A stretch of 64,000 nucleotides of DNA from Salinicoccus kekensis (GCF_900220995.1 NZ_OBQF01000001.1:310001-374000); one strand, 5' to 3'; counted from the stretch's first letter, positions 54,203-62,002 are shown. Numbers and translations: made by a program. The notes: generated from the letters alone by a model not told the origin.

Positions 54203-54697
54203 TTGTATCTAGTAGGAGACAACATTTTTTATCCAATGCATGGTGCAGGCAGGATCGACGCGATCGAAGAAAAAGAAGTCTCGGGAGAGAAGCGGCAGTA
54301 TTATATCATCCACATGATTGATGATAATATGAAAGTGATGATTCCAAAGGAGAAAGTTTCCAAGTCGAACATCCGGCCTGTTACGGACATAGATACGGTG
54401 AAGGAAATCATAATGATGATTGAAACCGAGGAGTCGGATAAAGATCTTCCATGGAAGCAGAGATTGAAAGCCAACGAGGACAGGATTAAATCAGGCAGCT
54501 TGAAAGCATGTGTCGAAGTGGTTCATGCTCTAATGCATATGCAAAAAGAAGAGAAGCTGAATTCAAGTGAAAAAAGACTGTTGAAGCAGGCTCAAAAGTT
54601 CTTGATGAGTGAATTGAAACTGGTTGAAGGCATGGACAAGGATAAGAAGGATCAATTCATCTCCAGATTGACAGAGGACCGTAAAGCCATTTCTTAA
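54203..54697 (+). CDS. CarD family transcriptional regulator
   Basis: A 164-residue protein. The N-terminal CarD/CdnL RNA-polymerase-interacting domain reads VGDNIFYPMHGAGRIDAIEEKE and IPKEKVSKSNIRPV, and a helical C-terminal half follows (LPWKQRLKANEDRIKSG, KRLLKQAQKFLMSEL). It binds the polymerase beta subunit and stabilises open complexes, as B. subtilis YdeB is expected to. It starts with TTG at 54203 behind GGAGGCG. Single gene with two upstream promoters. Confidence 0.92.
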   Translation: MYLVGDNIFYPMHGAGRIDAIEEKEVSGEKRQYYIIHMIDDNMKVMIPKEKVSKSNIRPVTDIDTVKEIIMMIETEESDKDLPWKQRLKANEDRIKSGSLKACVEVVHALMHMQKEEKLNSSEKRLLKQAQKFLMSELKLVEGMDKDKKDQFISRLTEDRKAIS

Positions 54698-54789
54698 ATA
54701 TGCACTTTGCATTTATAAGGACCTTTTCCTCATAAATTGTTGCACAATATTACAATCATATTACAAATCAAGAAAATAGGTTTTATCCC

Positions 54790-54818
54790 TTGAAATGAGA
54801 ATCAGATTAAAATATAAT
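54790..54818 (+). promoter_or_regulatory. Promoter of the candidate small RNA
   Basis: TTGAAA and a perfect TATAAT are 17 bases apart. No open reading frame follows before the terminator at 54941. Confidence 0.82.
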
Positions 54819-54823
54819 GAAGA

Positions 54824-54970
54824 TAACATAACAAGGACGTCAACGAATCATTCCTATATAAATATTCGTTTCATCGACGCCTTCCGATAGAGGACACTGC
54901 TTTGTCCTCTAGATATCATATATTATATTATTTATCTGTGAAAGAGACTGGATATCCAGTCTCTTTTTTT
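54824..54970 (+). ncRNA. Candidate small regulatory RNA
   Basis: A transcript of about 147 bases is bounded by a consensus promoter (54790-54818) and a strong terminator. It can fold into three hairpins. The first pairs GG-A-CGTC with GACGCC and AACGAAT with ATTCGTT (about 54834-54882). The second pairs TAGAGGACA with TGTCCTCTA (54888-54911). The third is the terminator. An A/U-rich single strand lies between hairpins two and three. It has no start codon with a useful ribosome site. I cannot match it to 6S, RsaE, SRP, tmRNA or a known riboswitch. Transcription is inferred. Confidence 0.7.
54941..54970 (+). terminator. Terminator of the candidate small RNA
   Basis: AAAGAGACTGGAT and ATCCAGTCTCTTT form a continuous 13-bp palindrome followed by T residues to 54970. 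Confidence 0.92.
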
Positions 54971-54985
54971 GTGCATTAAATCAAT

Positions 54986-55036
54986 GCCAGGAATCATGAA
55001 AGTTTCGACGTTTTTGGGAGGATCATGATTCCCGGC
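54986..55036. repeat. Long imperfect palindrome
   Basis: GCC-A-GGAATCATGA and TCATGATTCC-C-GGC can pair over 13 bp with one mismatch around a 23-base loop. No T run follows, so it is not an ordinary terminator. It may be a leader hairpin or a mobile-element relic. Confidence 0.6.
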
Positions 55037-55125
55037 TCATCTATAATTTCTTATATCCATGCCGCACCGGTCTTAAACATATATAATAAAATCTATATAG
55101 AGCTGGATGAAAATTGGACAGACTT

Positions 55126-55160
55126 CCCGCTTGCCGATCCGGCAATGCCGGGATTTTTTC
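55126..55160 (+). terminator. Orphan terminator before the amidohydrolase gene
   Basis: CCCG-C-TTGCCG pairs with CGGCAA-TGC-CGGG, followed by six T residues. No gene ends here. A TATAAT at 55169 just downstream may be the amidohydrolase promoter -10. So this hairpin either ends an upstream non-coding transcript or attenuates one entering the gene. Confidence 0.75.
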
Positions 55161-55222
55161 ATTTATAGTATAATGGTCATAAATGCAATATTATAATTCG
55201 TTGGATTGGGAGGGGAAGTCTC

Positions 55223-56539
55223 ATGTCAACTGAAGAATCAGTCATTTTGAAACAGGCTGAAGAATTTGAAGAGTATGTAGTCGGTATCCAGGAGGACCTA
55301 CATATGCATCCGGAAGTGAGCGGTGAAGAAACAAGGACGATCACAAAAATCATCAGTGAACTGGAAGGGATGGACCTCGGATATGAAGTGGTCCCGAACG
55401 GCGGCATCATTTCAATCATTGAAGGTGGTTCTCACGGAAAAACACTTGTACTCCGGGCCGATATCGATGCACTGCCCATGAAGGAGGACGATACTAACCT
55501 GAAGACAGAGAAAAAGATCGTTTCCAAATATGATGATGCAGCACACATGTGCGGACATGACGGTCATACCGCGATGCTGCTCGGTGCTGCAAAGATACTC
55601 GTAAGGCAGAAGGAGAGCCTCAAAGGCAGGATCATACTCGCCTTCGAACAGGGTGAAGAGGACGGCCGCGGCATCGTCGGCATACTGCGCCGGATTCTTG
55701 AAATCGGTGCGGACGGCGTGTGGGGCATCCACTTGAAAGCGGATATGCCTTCAGGCAGCATTTCGGTGGACCCTGGGCCGAGGATGGCCGGTGCTTTCAT
55801 GTTCGATGTCAAAATCATCGGCAACGGGGGTCACGGGGCGAGGCCGGATCTTGCCAGCACACCGCTTGATGTCTTCACGGACTTTTATAACAATCTGAAA
55901 TCGATGCGTATGAATTCCCTGGACCCGTTCAAGGCCATCACATTCTCCATCGGCAGCGTGAACGGCGGGTCGAATCATAACGTCATACCCGACAGCCTGA
56001 ACTTTAAAGGCACCTTCAGGTATCTGCATCATGATCAGGGCAAAAGGGGCGAACTTGAATTCAGGGAGCGGCTTGATAAGATTGCGGCGCTGCATCACTG
56101 TTCGTATGAATATATACGGGAACCGAATGCGATCGATCTATCCGTCTACAATAATGAGGACTGTGCTGAAATCGCCCGCAAAGCGGTGGAGCGGTCACTT
56201 GGGAAAGAGGTGCTCTACAATTATCCGGCATGGATGGCTTCGGAGCCATTCGCCTTTTACCAGAAGTACCTCCCGGGAATTTTTGCCTTCATCGGTATTG
56301 AAAATGCGGAAAAAGGGACGGGCGCCGGACACCATCATCCGAAGTTCGAGATCGATACCGACGTTTTGAAGCTCGGTGTCGCGGCAACCGTCCAGTATGC
56401 GCTGGACTTTCTAACGTCGGATGAAGACATCGCCTTCGAACCTGAAAGCAAGGCACTTGAGTCACTCGCAAAAGAGGCGGGAATCCGGGTATTTCCGAGA
56501 GAGGGGGAAGATCATGGAGATTCATGGCAGGAACGGTAG
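55223..56539 (+). CDS. M20 family amidohydrolase (N-acyl-amino-acid/indole-conjugate type)
   Basis: A 438-residue M20D metallopeptidase-like hydrolase. DLHMHPEVSGEE begins the family match; metal ligands lie in MCGHDGHTAMLLGAA, EQGEEDGRG and the late GAGHHHPKF. The dimerisation domain carries GNGGHGARPD and NHNVIPD. Such enzymes remove acyl groups from N-acyl amino acids or peptides. It begins at ATG 55223 behind GGGAGGGGAAG. Its last 26 bases overlap rtcB, so the two are co-translated, an unusual pairing. Confidence 0.9.
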   Translation: MSTEESVILKQAEEFEEYVVGIQEDLHMHPEVSGEETRTITKIISELEGMDLGYEVVPNGGIISIIEGGSHGKTLVLRADIDALPMKEDDTNLKTEKKIVSKYDDAAHMCGHDGHTAMLLGAAKILVRQKESLKGRIILAFEQGEEDGRGIVGILRRILEIGADGVWGIHLKADMPSGSISVDPGPRMAGAFMFDVKIIGNGGHGARPDLASTPLDVFTDFYNNLKSMRMNSLDPFKAITFSIGSVNGGSNHNVIPDSLNFKGTFRYLHHDQGKRGELEFRERLDKIAALHHCSYEYIREPNAIDLSVYNNEDCAEIARKAVERSLGKEVLYNYPAWMASEPFAFYQKYLPGIFAFIGIENAEKGTGAGHHHPKFEIDTDVLKLGVAATVQYALDFLTSDEDIAFEPESKALESLAKEAGIRVFPREGEDHGDSWQER

Positions 56540-57710
56540 TGCGAAGGCATTCATTGAAACGATTGAAGAGAACACTGTCGAGCAGATCAAAAAGATGCTG
56601 GACAGTGATATTACGGAAAACGCGAAAGTGCGGATCATGCCGGATGTACACTACGGTAAAGGATCGACGATCGGCACGACGATCCGGCTTCCGGAATCCG
56701 AGGAGGACTGGAAAGTGTCGCCGAATGTCGTCGGGGTCGATATCGGCTGCGGCATGATGTCCTATAAGCTCGCGGATTTCAATGTCCCGCTGGATAAGTT
56801 CGACAAACTTGTAGGGAGCAAAGTGCCGAGCGGCAAAGGCGTCCATACCGAGCCCAATTCCGATCCGGCTGAGTGGACGAAAAACCTTACAATGCCTTTA
56901 TCAGATAAGGAGAAGGAGTACATCAGCCGGTCACTCGGCACACTCGGCGGCGGCAACCATTTCATCGAGCTTGCCGTAGATGAAAACAGCGATCACTGGC
57001 TCACCGTCCATTCCGGTTCCAGGAAGCTCGGTCATATGATTGCGACATATCATCAAAAAGTTGCAGATTTCACTCGGAACAACCCGGAAAATGAAGAGTT
57101 GCTTCATTCTTTAAAGGAAAAGGGACATCATGAGGAAATCCATAAACTCTTAAATCCCGGCAAGAAGAAGCGCAAGCGGGTGGATGACCTTGCGTATCTC
57201 GAAGGTGATCTCCTTGCCGACTATATCAATGATATGGCGATCGCCCAGCAGTTTGCGCATGCGAACCGCAAGGCCATGCTGGATGCGATGATCGAAGCTG
57301 CAGGGCTCGAGCCTGTGGATGCATTCGATTCCATCCATAATTTCATAGATATCGAGAATGGCATTATCCGCAAAGGGGCGACGAGCGCCCGGGAAGGCGA
57401 GCGTCTGATCATCCCGCTCAATATGAGGGATGGATCGCTGATCTGCGCGGGTAAAGGAAACCCCGATTGGAACTTCTCCGCACCCCACGGGGCGGGCAGG
57501 GTGATGAGCCGTACACAGGCCGGTAAAACCATCGACGTCGAAGCCTTCATGGATTCCATGCAGGGCGTCTACTCCTCATCGGTCGGCAGTAAGACTGTGG
57601 ATGAATCACCTTTCGTATACAAAGCGGCAGAGGACATCATTTCCCGTATCGGGGATACGGTCGAAATCCAGCACTGGATCAAACCGGTTTATAATTTTAA
57701 AGCGAAGTAG
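56514..57710 (+). CDS. rtcB: RNA-splicing ligase RtcB
   Basis: A 398-residue GTP-dependent RNA ligase that joins 2',3'-cyclic phosphate (or 3'-phosphate) and 5'-OH RNA ends. Manganese/GMP motifs are complete: PDVHYGKGSTIGTT, VGVDIGCGMMSY (metal Asp and Cys), GTLGGGNHFIEL, VHSGSRKLG and SAPHGAGRVMSR (guanylated histidine). The ATG at 56514 has GAGAGGGGG upstream; the longer frame is not needed. No rtcA, rtcR or archease gene is nearby. Probably an RNA repair or tRNA damage response function. Confidence 0.95.
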   Translation: MEIHGRNGSAKAFIETIEENTVEQIKKMLDSDITENAKVRIMPDVHYGKGSTIGTTIRLPESEEDWKVSPNVVGVDIGCGMMSYKLADFNVPLDKFDKLVGSKVPSGKGVHTEPNSDPAEWTKNLTMPLSDKEKEYISRSLGTLGGGNHFIELAVDENSDHWLTVHSGSRKLGHMIATYHQKVADFTRNNPENEELLHSLKEKGHHEEIHKLLNPGKKKRKRVDDLAYLEGDLLADYINDMAIAQQFAHANRKAMLDAMIEAAGLEPVDAFDSIHNFIDIENGIIRKGATSAREGERLIIPLNMRDGSLICAGKGNPDWNFSAPHGAGRVMSRTQAGKTIDVEAFMDSMQGVYSSSVGSKTVDESPFVYKAAEDIISRIGDTVEIQHWIKPVYNFKAK

Positions 57711-57799
57711 GCGTTTCGCGGAATAGATTACATTTATCGTGATCACTCCTGAATATCAAATGTATGCCGGTTTGAATAATAATAAAAAACAATAATTTG

Positions 57800-57827
57800 G
57801 TATATCCTTATATATACATGGATATAC
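57800..57827. promoter_or_regulatory. Palindromic operator before the AbrB-type antitoxin
   Basis: GTATATCC and GGATATAC form a perfect 8-bp inverted repeat with a 12-base A/T spacer, 22 bases before the start codon. It is a probable autoregulatory site for the encoded AbrB/MazE-like protein. Confidence 0.65.
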
Positions 57828-57848
57828 TTTTATGAGGAGGGGGTCACT

Positions 57849-58085
57849 TTGAAAATTTTAGATACTAGAAAAGTCCGTAAAGTAGGAAATGGCAGCGTAG
57901 TTACTTTACCAGTTCATTTACTGGATAAACTTAACATTGAAAATGACGAGGATATAGTATTCGTAGAACACGATAATAAAGTTTATATACAATCTGCAGT
58001 ATCTAAGGAAGAGAAATTTGATTCTAAGATGGATCAGATTACAAAAGAGTATGATGATGTATTCAAAAAATTAGTGGATAGATGA
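57849..58085 (+). CDS. AbrB/MazE-type antitoxin, solitary
   Basis: A 78-residue protein. The N-terminal 48 residues form a swapped-hairpin SpoVT-AbrB domain (RKVRKVGNGSVVTLPVHLLDKL, NDEDIVFVE). The tail is charged and probably disordered, the usual toxin-neutralising part. It starts with TTG behind GAGGAGGGGG. In staphylococci similar genes are followed by a death-on-curing (Doc) toxin. Here the overlapping ATGA start is still present but the downstream frame stops after four codons, so the partner is missing. Composition is AT-rich. Confidence 0.85.
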   Translation: MKILDTRKVRKVGNGSVVTLPVHLLDKLNIENDEDIVFVEHDNKVYIQSAVSKEEKFDSKMDQITKEYDDVFKKLVDR

Positions 58086-58096
58086 AATATTTATGA
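58082..58096 (+). pseudogene. Possible remnant start of a Doc-type toxin gene
   Basis: An ATG overlapping the antitoxin stop (ATGA) opens the frame MKYL and then meets TGA. Toxins paired with AbrB-type antitoxins often begin with MKYL in this coupled position. The rest of the toxin is not found in the next 50 bases. This is inferred from a very short stretch. Confidence 0.35.
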
Positions 58097-58145
58097 AACT
58101 ATGATTATGTGCCGACTAAAATTATTTTTTGTATAAATATAGAAG

Positions 58146-58646
58146 TTAATCATCCTCTATATCTTTTAATATAGAATTGATTGTTTCTGTAACACTATAA
58201 TCGGATGTAATGACTTTCTCCTTCTTAAGATTGAGAAAGTCTTTTTCATTCCACCATCTTCTCATTTCCTTCTCGCCAAATTCATGTGAATTGGGTTTTA
58301 AATTGTGTCTTCTTACAGTTTCTTCAAACGAAATATCAAAATAGTAGGCAAGGTATCTGTCATCAAAATCATCAATTAATTCGTTGAACATATCACCGTA
58401 CCATTTTGCTGCAGTGATGCCTTCGACAATGACGAACTTACTTTTCCCATTGCCGTATTCAACAATCTGCTTCATGAGGCCGATCGCCGGATTACCCTCA
58501 CCATCTCTTACGAACATCATCTCCCTTCGTACAACATCCTGGGACACTAGGAGAGTGCCTCTGCCAAGTGTTTTCTGCAAAGCCTTAGCCACGGTGGTTT
58601 TACCCGCTCCCGAATTTCCACGTATGATGATCAGTTTTGATTTCAT
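58146..58646 (-). CDS. P-loop kinase (AAA_33/zeta-toxin-like nucleoside or small-molecule kinase)
   Basis: A 166-residue P-loop phosphotransferase. Walker A GNSGAGKTTVAK is at about residues 9-20; SQDVVRREMM, FVIVEGIT and YFDISFEETVRRH follow the shape of AAA_33 kinases, often annotated as uridine kinase or zeta toxin-like. A lid region with RRWWNEKD follows. No substrate can be assigned. It is an AT-rich minus-strand gene beside the orphan antitoxin; its own ATG has AAGGAGAAT upstream. It could be a toxin partner by position, but nothing in the sequence shows this. Confidence 0.78.
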   Translation of the reverse strand: MKSKLIIIRGNSGAGKTTVAKALQKTLGRGTLLVSQDVVRREMMFVRDGEGNPAIGLMKQIVEYGNGKSKFVIVEGITAAKWYGDMFNELIDDFDDRYLAYYFDISFEETVRRHNLKPNSHEFGEKEMRRWWNEKDFLNLKKEKVITSDYSVTETINSILKDIEDD

Positions 58647-58895
58647 GAATTCTCCTTAATATAAAAGTTTTTATTAGTATTGAACAATCAAGGTATAGAA
58701 AAATTGAGTGATATACTAGCATAAATATGTGGACTAAAAAATATCAATCAGAGAGGGGTGAAAACCAATGACCGGCCACTTTGTTTCCTTTTCGGATCAA
58801 ACATTTTATACCCCTTCCAAATAGTATTCTAAAAATTCAATAATATTTGCTATAATTGTAGCATAAACTAACTTTCGTTATTAAGGACGGCTTAT

Positions 58896-59390
58896 ATGAA
58901 TATAAGGGCATTGAATGAAGACGATGCAGCTGAGTTCCTGGTGCTCTACAAGAGGCTGGATGATTCGGGCTATATGCTCTATGACCCCGGCGAGCGGCAG
59001 ACGAGCGTGGAGGACCAGAAAAAAGGCATAGCCAGGTTTAAGAAGGATGATGGGGTTTATTTTCATGTCGCAGAAGTGGATGGCAATCTTGCGGGGTTCA
59101 TGGCGGCATTCAAGAGCAAGCTCAACCGGAATAAGCATTCGGCCTACCTTGTGCTTGGGGTTGATGAAGATTACAGGGGCAGGGGGATTGCCTCATCATT
59201 ATTCAATCATGTATTTGAATGGGCTGAAGACCAGGGCATCACAAGGCTTGAGCTCACGGTCATTAAAGATAACGCGCCGGCGTTCAACCTCTATAAAAAG
59301 ATGGGATTCACCGTTGAAGGTGAGAAGGTGCATTCACTGGTGATCGATGGCAAGCCGGTGAATGAGTATTATATGTATAAATTGATTTAA
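58896..59390 (+). CDS. GNAT family N-acetyltransferase
   Basis: A 164-residue acetyltransferase. The acetyl-CoA loop is VLGVDEDYRGRGIASSLF near residues 86-103, followed by ITRLELTVIKDNAPAFNLYKKMGF (motif B, shown here by NAPAFNLYKKMGF). It resembles RimI/YkkB-type enzymes that modify a small amine or protein N-terminus. The ATG at 58896 is preceded by AAGGACGG. Another GNAT gene lies 33 bases downstream. Confidence 0.9.
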   Translation: MNIRALNEDDAAEFLVLYKRLDDSGYMLYDPGERQTSVEDQKKGIARFKKDDGVYFHVAEVDGNLAGFMAAFKSKLNRNKHSAYLVLGVDEDYRGRGIASSLFNHVFEWAEDQGITRLELTVIKDNAPAFNLYKKMGFTVEGEKVHSLVIDGKPVNEYYMYKLI

Positions 59391-59423
59391 AAAACGTATA
59401 TTCAGATTGACGGGGGAATGGAA

Positions 59424-59930
59424 ATGAAGATCAGACAAGCGGTATTGAAAGATGCACCGGGCATCGCAAAAGTCCATGTGGACAGCTGGAGGACGACTTA
59501 TAAGGAAATCATACCCGGGAGTTATTTGAACGATTTATCTTATGATGAAAGAACCGACCTCTGGAACAGGATCCTTATGGAAGAAAGGAACAATGTCATT
59601 GTTGCGGAGGATGAAGCGGGCCGGATCATAGGCTTTGCCTCATGGAATGGCAGGGAGGATTCATGTGACCTCACGGCGATCTACCTGCTGGAGGAGTTCC
59701 AGGGCAGGGGGATTGGCAAGAAGATGTTTGAAAAACTGTTCAGGCACTTTAAAGATATGGGCTACGGCAAGATTACTGTCGAAGTGCTCGAAGACAATAA
59801 AACCCGCCACTTTTATGAACGCTACGGTGCGGAACTGACCGACACCGTTGAAATCCGGATCGGTGGGGAAATGTTCAATGAACTGATTTATGAGTGGGAG
59901 GATGTTGGTGGAGTACTAGAACGGTTATAA
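59424..59930 (+). CDS. GNAT family N-acetyltransferase
   Basis: A 168-residue acetyltransferase. N-terminal HVDSWRTTYKEIIPGSYLN is typical of a subgroup (YuaI-like), the acetyl-CoA loop is YLLEEFQGRGIGKKMFEKL, and VEVLEDNKTRHFYERYGAE is motif B. The substrate is unknown. The ATG at 59424 has GGGGG 7 bases upstream; the ATG at 59418 lies inside that site. Its last 30 bases, coding DVGGVLERL and the stop, recur at 63946-63975. Confidence 0.9.
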   Translation: MKIRQAVLKDAPGIAKVHVDSWRTTYKEIIPGSYLNDLSYDERTDLWNRILMEERNNVIVAEDEAGRIIGFASWNGREDSCDLTAIYLLEEFQGRGIGKKMFEKLFRHFKDMGYGKITVEVLEDNKTRHFYERYGAELTDTVEIRIGGEMFNELIYEWEDVGGVLERL

Positions 59931-59932
59931 TC
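59901..59932 (+). repeat. Direct repeat, copy A (GNAT 3' end)
   Basis: The last 30 coding bases of the GNAT gene recur at 63946-63977 with about four changes in 32 positions. The two copies bracket about 4 kb of AT-rich sequence. Confidence 0.85.
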
Positions 59933-60022
59933 TTTTTAAAAGGATTAGGTATGCATAGTCAGGGGAAAATACAAATAATACTTACTTTTCTCAAAGAACA
60001 AATTATTTTATGGAGGTATTTG

Positions 60023-61225
60023 ATGCGGTTAATTTTCTTCTCAATCATATCGTTATTGATTTTATCCAGCTGCCAATCTAATGAAAACCCTGAGGAAACA
60101 GCTGATGATGCAGAGGAAACAACAATAGAATCTTCAATTGGAAGTACTAATAATGAGATGCCAGAGGAAACGACCAGCAATGAACAATCTGAGACAAATG
60201 AATCATCGGAAGAACCCGCTGAGGAAAATAAGAATAGCGAAAATGAAGAAGAGGAAAAAGAATCCACTGATGAAGCAAATGATAATATGAGCGATGAAAA
60301 TGCCACTTTGTTTGATATTCATTCCGATGAGGTCCAGCAAGCATTATTTTCCTCAAGCAGTGTTGAAGAAGATAATTTAACATTTTCACAAGATGTCATT
60401 ACCCAAGGCATGTCCCAAACTGAAGTAGAGGAACGATATGGTACTTATGATTTGATTTACCCTGGACATGGCGGTCCTGTAGTTATCTATGGGAATTTGG
60501 GTGTGAATTATTCGGAAACTTTCCCATATGGAACAAACGATGAACAAGCAGATGAAGATATAAATCCTGATGAAAATATTGTGGAAGATGTTAAATTTTA
60601 TGCCGGTCTGCCATACGATGAAGTTGTGAATGCGCTGGGCGAACCTGATATAGATGTTTACGAAACAGAAGGCGGACCAGTCAGTGGTCTGCAACTTATG
60701 GAATATGTGATTGAAGATAAAGAAAACTCTACACTCACAGGTACGTTTTGGTTACACGATAATGAATCCGGCGAAAAAACAGTGGATCTGATGACTATAG
60801 ACGAGGTTCCGGACGATGCTGAAGAAATCACAGCACAACATCCAGAGGAATCAGAAGGCATTGATGCTGAAGACGAAGAAAGAATTGAATCATTTATAAA
60901 TGGGTATATCGATGATTTAATGGCATATTATAATGATGGTAATGAAGATATACTGACTCGTACTGGTGAAACATCACCCAATTATGAAAAGATTTCAGCA
61001 AACAGAGCTTCTGGGAATTACGATAATCACGAAACTTATGATACAGAGATTATTGACATCACAAATGTTGAAGGGAATGAATATGAAGTTACAGTAAGCA
61101 GAGAATATTCACATGTGACTTCAAATGGGAGAAGTGTTACAGAGGTGGAGTATTCAACCGTTGAAACACCACAAGGATTTAAGATTTTTGACTATCAAGA
61201 GCTAGACAATGAATCAATTGAATAA
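60023..61225 (+). CDS. Lipoprotein with DUF4309-like and TcaA-type NTF2 domains
   Basis: A 400-residue lipoprotein with lipobox LILSSC (Cys near residue 16). Residues about 20-95 are a Glu/Ser/Asn-rich disordered spacer. Residues about 115-255 resemble a DUF4309/YjgB-like module (ITQGMSQTEVEERYGTYD, VVIYGNLGVNY, GLPYDEVVNALGEPD). The last 110 residues (SFINGYIDDLMAYYNDGN onward, VSREYSHVTSNG) look like the NTF2-like domain of TcaA/YvbJ. It is probably a cell-surface protein sensing or binding wall components. The start is at 60023 behind TGGAGG. Composition is AT-rich. Confidence 0.75.
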   Translation: MRLIFFSIISLLILSSCQSNENPEETADDAEETTIESSIGSTNNEMPEETTSNEQSETNESSEEPAEENKNSENEEEEKESTDEANDNMSDENATLFDIHSDEVQQALFSSSSVEEDNLTFSQDVITQGMSQTEVEERYGTYDLIYPGHGGPVVIYGNLGVNYSETFPYGTNDEQADEDINPDENIVEDVKFYAGLPYDEVVNALGEPDIDVYETEGGPVSGLQLMEYVIEDKENSTLTGTFWLHDNESGEKTVDLMTIDEVPDDAEEITAQHPEESEGIDAEDEERIESFINGYIDDLMAYYNDGNEDILTRTGETSPNYEKISANRASGNYDNHETYDTEIIDITNVEGNEYEVTVSREYSHVTSNGRSVTEVEYSTVETPQGFKIFDYQELDNESIE

Positions 61226-61400
61226 CACTTTTTATCCCACTGCAAAGTCCATATACCTACAGTAAAATTCACAGATATAAATATTAACACCAGTTTAATG
61301 TTTTTTTTACTTCAGTATTTTGATAAAAATACTTAACCGATAAATTAATAGACGATGACAAGGATTAATTGGAGAAAACGAGATTTTAAGGAGCGGGATG

Positions 61401-61514
61401 ATGGACAAAAAAACAAAATATTTAATTTTTATCGTTATCGTCATCGGTCTTGGTTTAGGTTTCCTTGGTTATTTTGGATTTATGGAGTTCATAAAAAACT
61501 TTCCCATGAATTGA
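61401..61514 (+). CDS. Small membrane protein, cassette copy 1
   Basis: A 37-residue peptide: MDKKTKYLIFIVIVIGLGLG, then FLGYFGFMEFIKNFPMN. One transmembrane helix and a short amphipathic tail. Start at 61401 (or the adjacent ATG at 61398) behind AAGGAG. The gene is intact, and a second copy at 62196 is frameshifted. Its role is unknown; the conserved tail GYFGFMEFIKNFPMN changes less than the helix between copies, which suggests it matters. Confidence 0.7.
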   Translation: MDKKTKYLIFIVIVIGLGLGFLGYFGFMEFIKNFPMN

Positions 61515-61653
61515 GTATGCAGTGTCCCCTTCTTTCTACTGGACATTCTGAAGCAAGCATTATAATGATTTAGATTTGATTGTCATTCAAGTGATATGTC
61601 AAATGAAGCTGGACTTAAAGCCTACATCATTGAATGCCTTGATAGCACTTAGT

Positions 61654-61687
61654 CTACTGGCCGGGGTATTTTTAGGTTCCATTTGAA
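61654..61687 (+). pseudogene. Fragment of the YesK-like gene start, cassette copy 1
   Basis: LLAGVFLGSI followed by a stop is read here, against MLGGIFLGSIVYMF in the intact gene at 62493, and the bases ATTTTTAGGTTCCATT are identical. Only about ten codons survive, so the first copy of this gene was truncated. Confidence 0.75.
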
Positions 61688-61753
61688 GGAAGAAGGTCTG
61701 ATTACTCAATAAGGATTGTACTTACTAGATTGCTCTAAAATAGGAGGGACAAA

Positions 61754-62002
61754 ATGTTCAAATATTTATCAGCAATATGTCCATTGCTAATAATAGTTCC
61801 TTACTTTGGTTCTGAACCACTGTATCCAATATCAATTTCCTTTTTATTCGCTGTATTAGGTACAATATTCGGTGCAATAAGCATGAAAAAAGAATCAGGT
61901 ATGCTAGCTAAAATCGCATTTTTTATAAACGCTTTATTTCTTTTGATTGGTATTTTAATGTTCCTTTTTTCTGTATTTTGGATAATAGGCGAGAGTATAT
62001 AA
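61754..62002 (+). CDS. Small integral membrane protein of unknown function
   Basis: An 82-residue hydrophobic protein with two to three helices (residues about 5-20, 25-45 and 55-78) and a basic KK loop between helices 2 and 3. I do not recognise the family, though small DUF4190-like proteins look similar. ATG at 61754 behind TAGGAGGG is a strong site. It lies between the two cassette copies, so it may be part of the duplicated unit or an insertion. Confidence 0.7.
   Translation: MFKYLSAICPLLIIVPYFGSEPLYPISISFLFAVLGTIFGAISMKKESGMLAKIAFFINALFLLIGILMFLFSVFWIIGESI

Larger units (their letters stand above)
54698..55222. other. Gap of 525 bases with no protein gene
   Basis: No credible coding frame was seen. 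It holds a well-formed promoter-terminator unit (candidate sRNA, 54790-54970), a large imperfect palindrome (54986-55036) and a second terminator (55126-55159) ahead of the amidohydrolase gene. Each is listed separately. Confidence 0.8.
61326..61690 (+). repeat. Tandem cassette, copy 1
   Basis: This block and 62113-62540 align over their leader, ribosome site, small membrane gene and following sequence, offset by about 787 bases. Shared stretches include TTAAGGAG, GGTTATTTTGGATTTAT, CATTATAATGAT and ATTTTTAGGTTCCATT. Copy 1 keeps an intact small gene but only a fragment of the second gene. Confidence 0.8.

Noticed and set aside
54824-54970. 6S RNA, SRP RNA or T-box in the carD-amidohydrolase gap
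   Set aside because: No long central-bubble duplex, GGAA tetraloop pair or T-box sequence could be found; kept as an unassigned sRNA.
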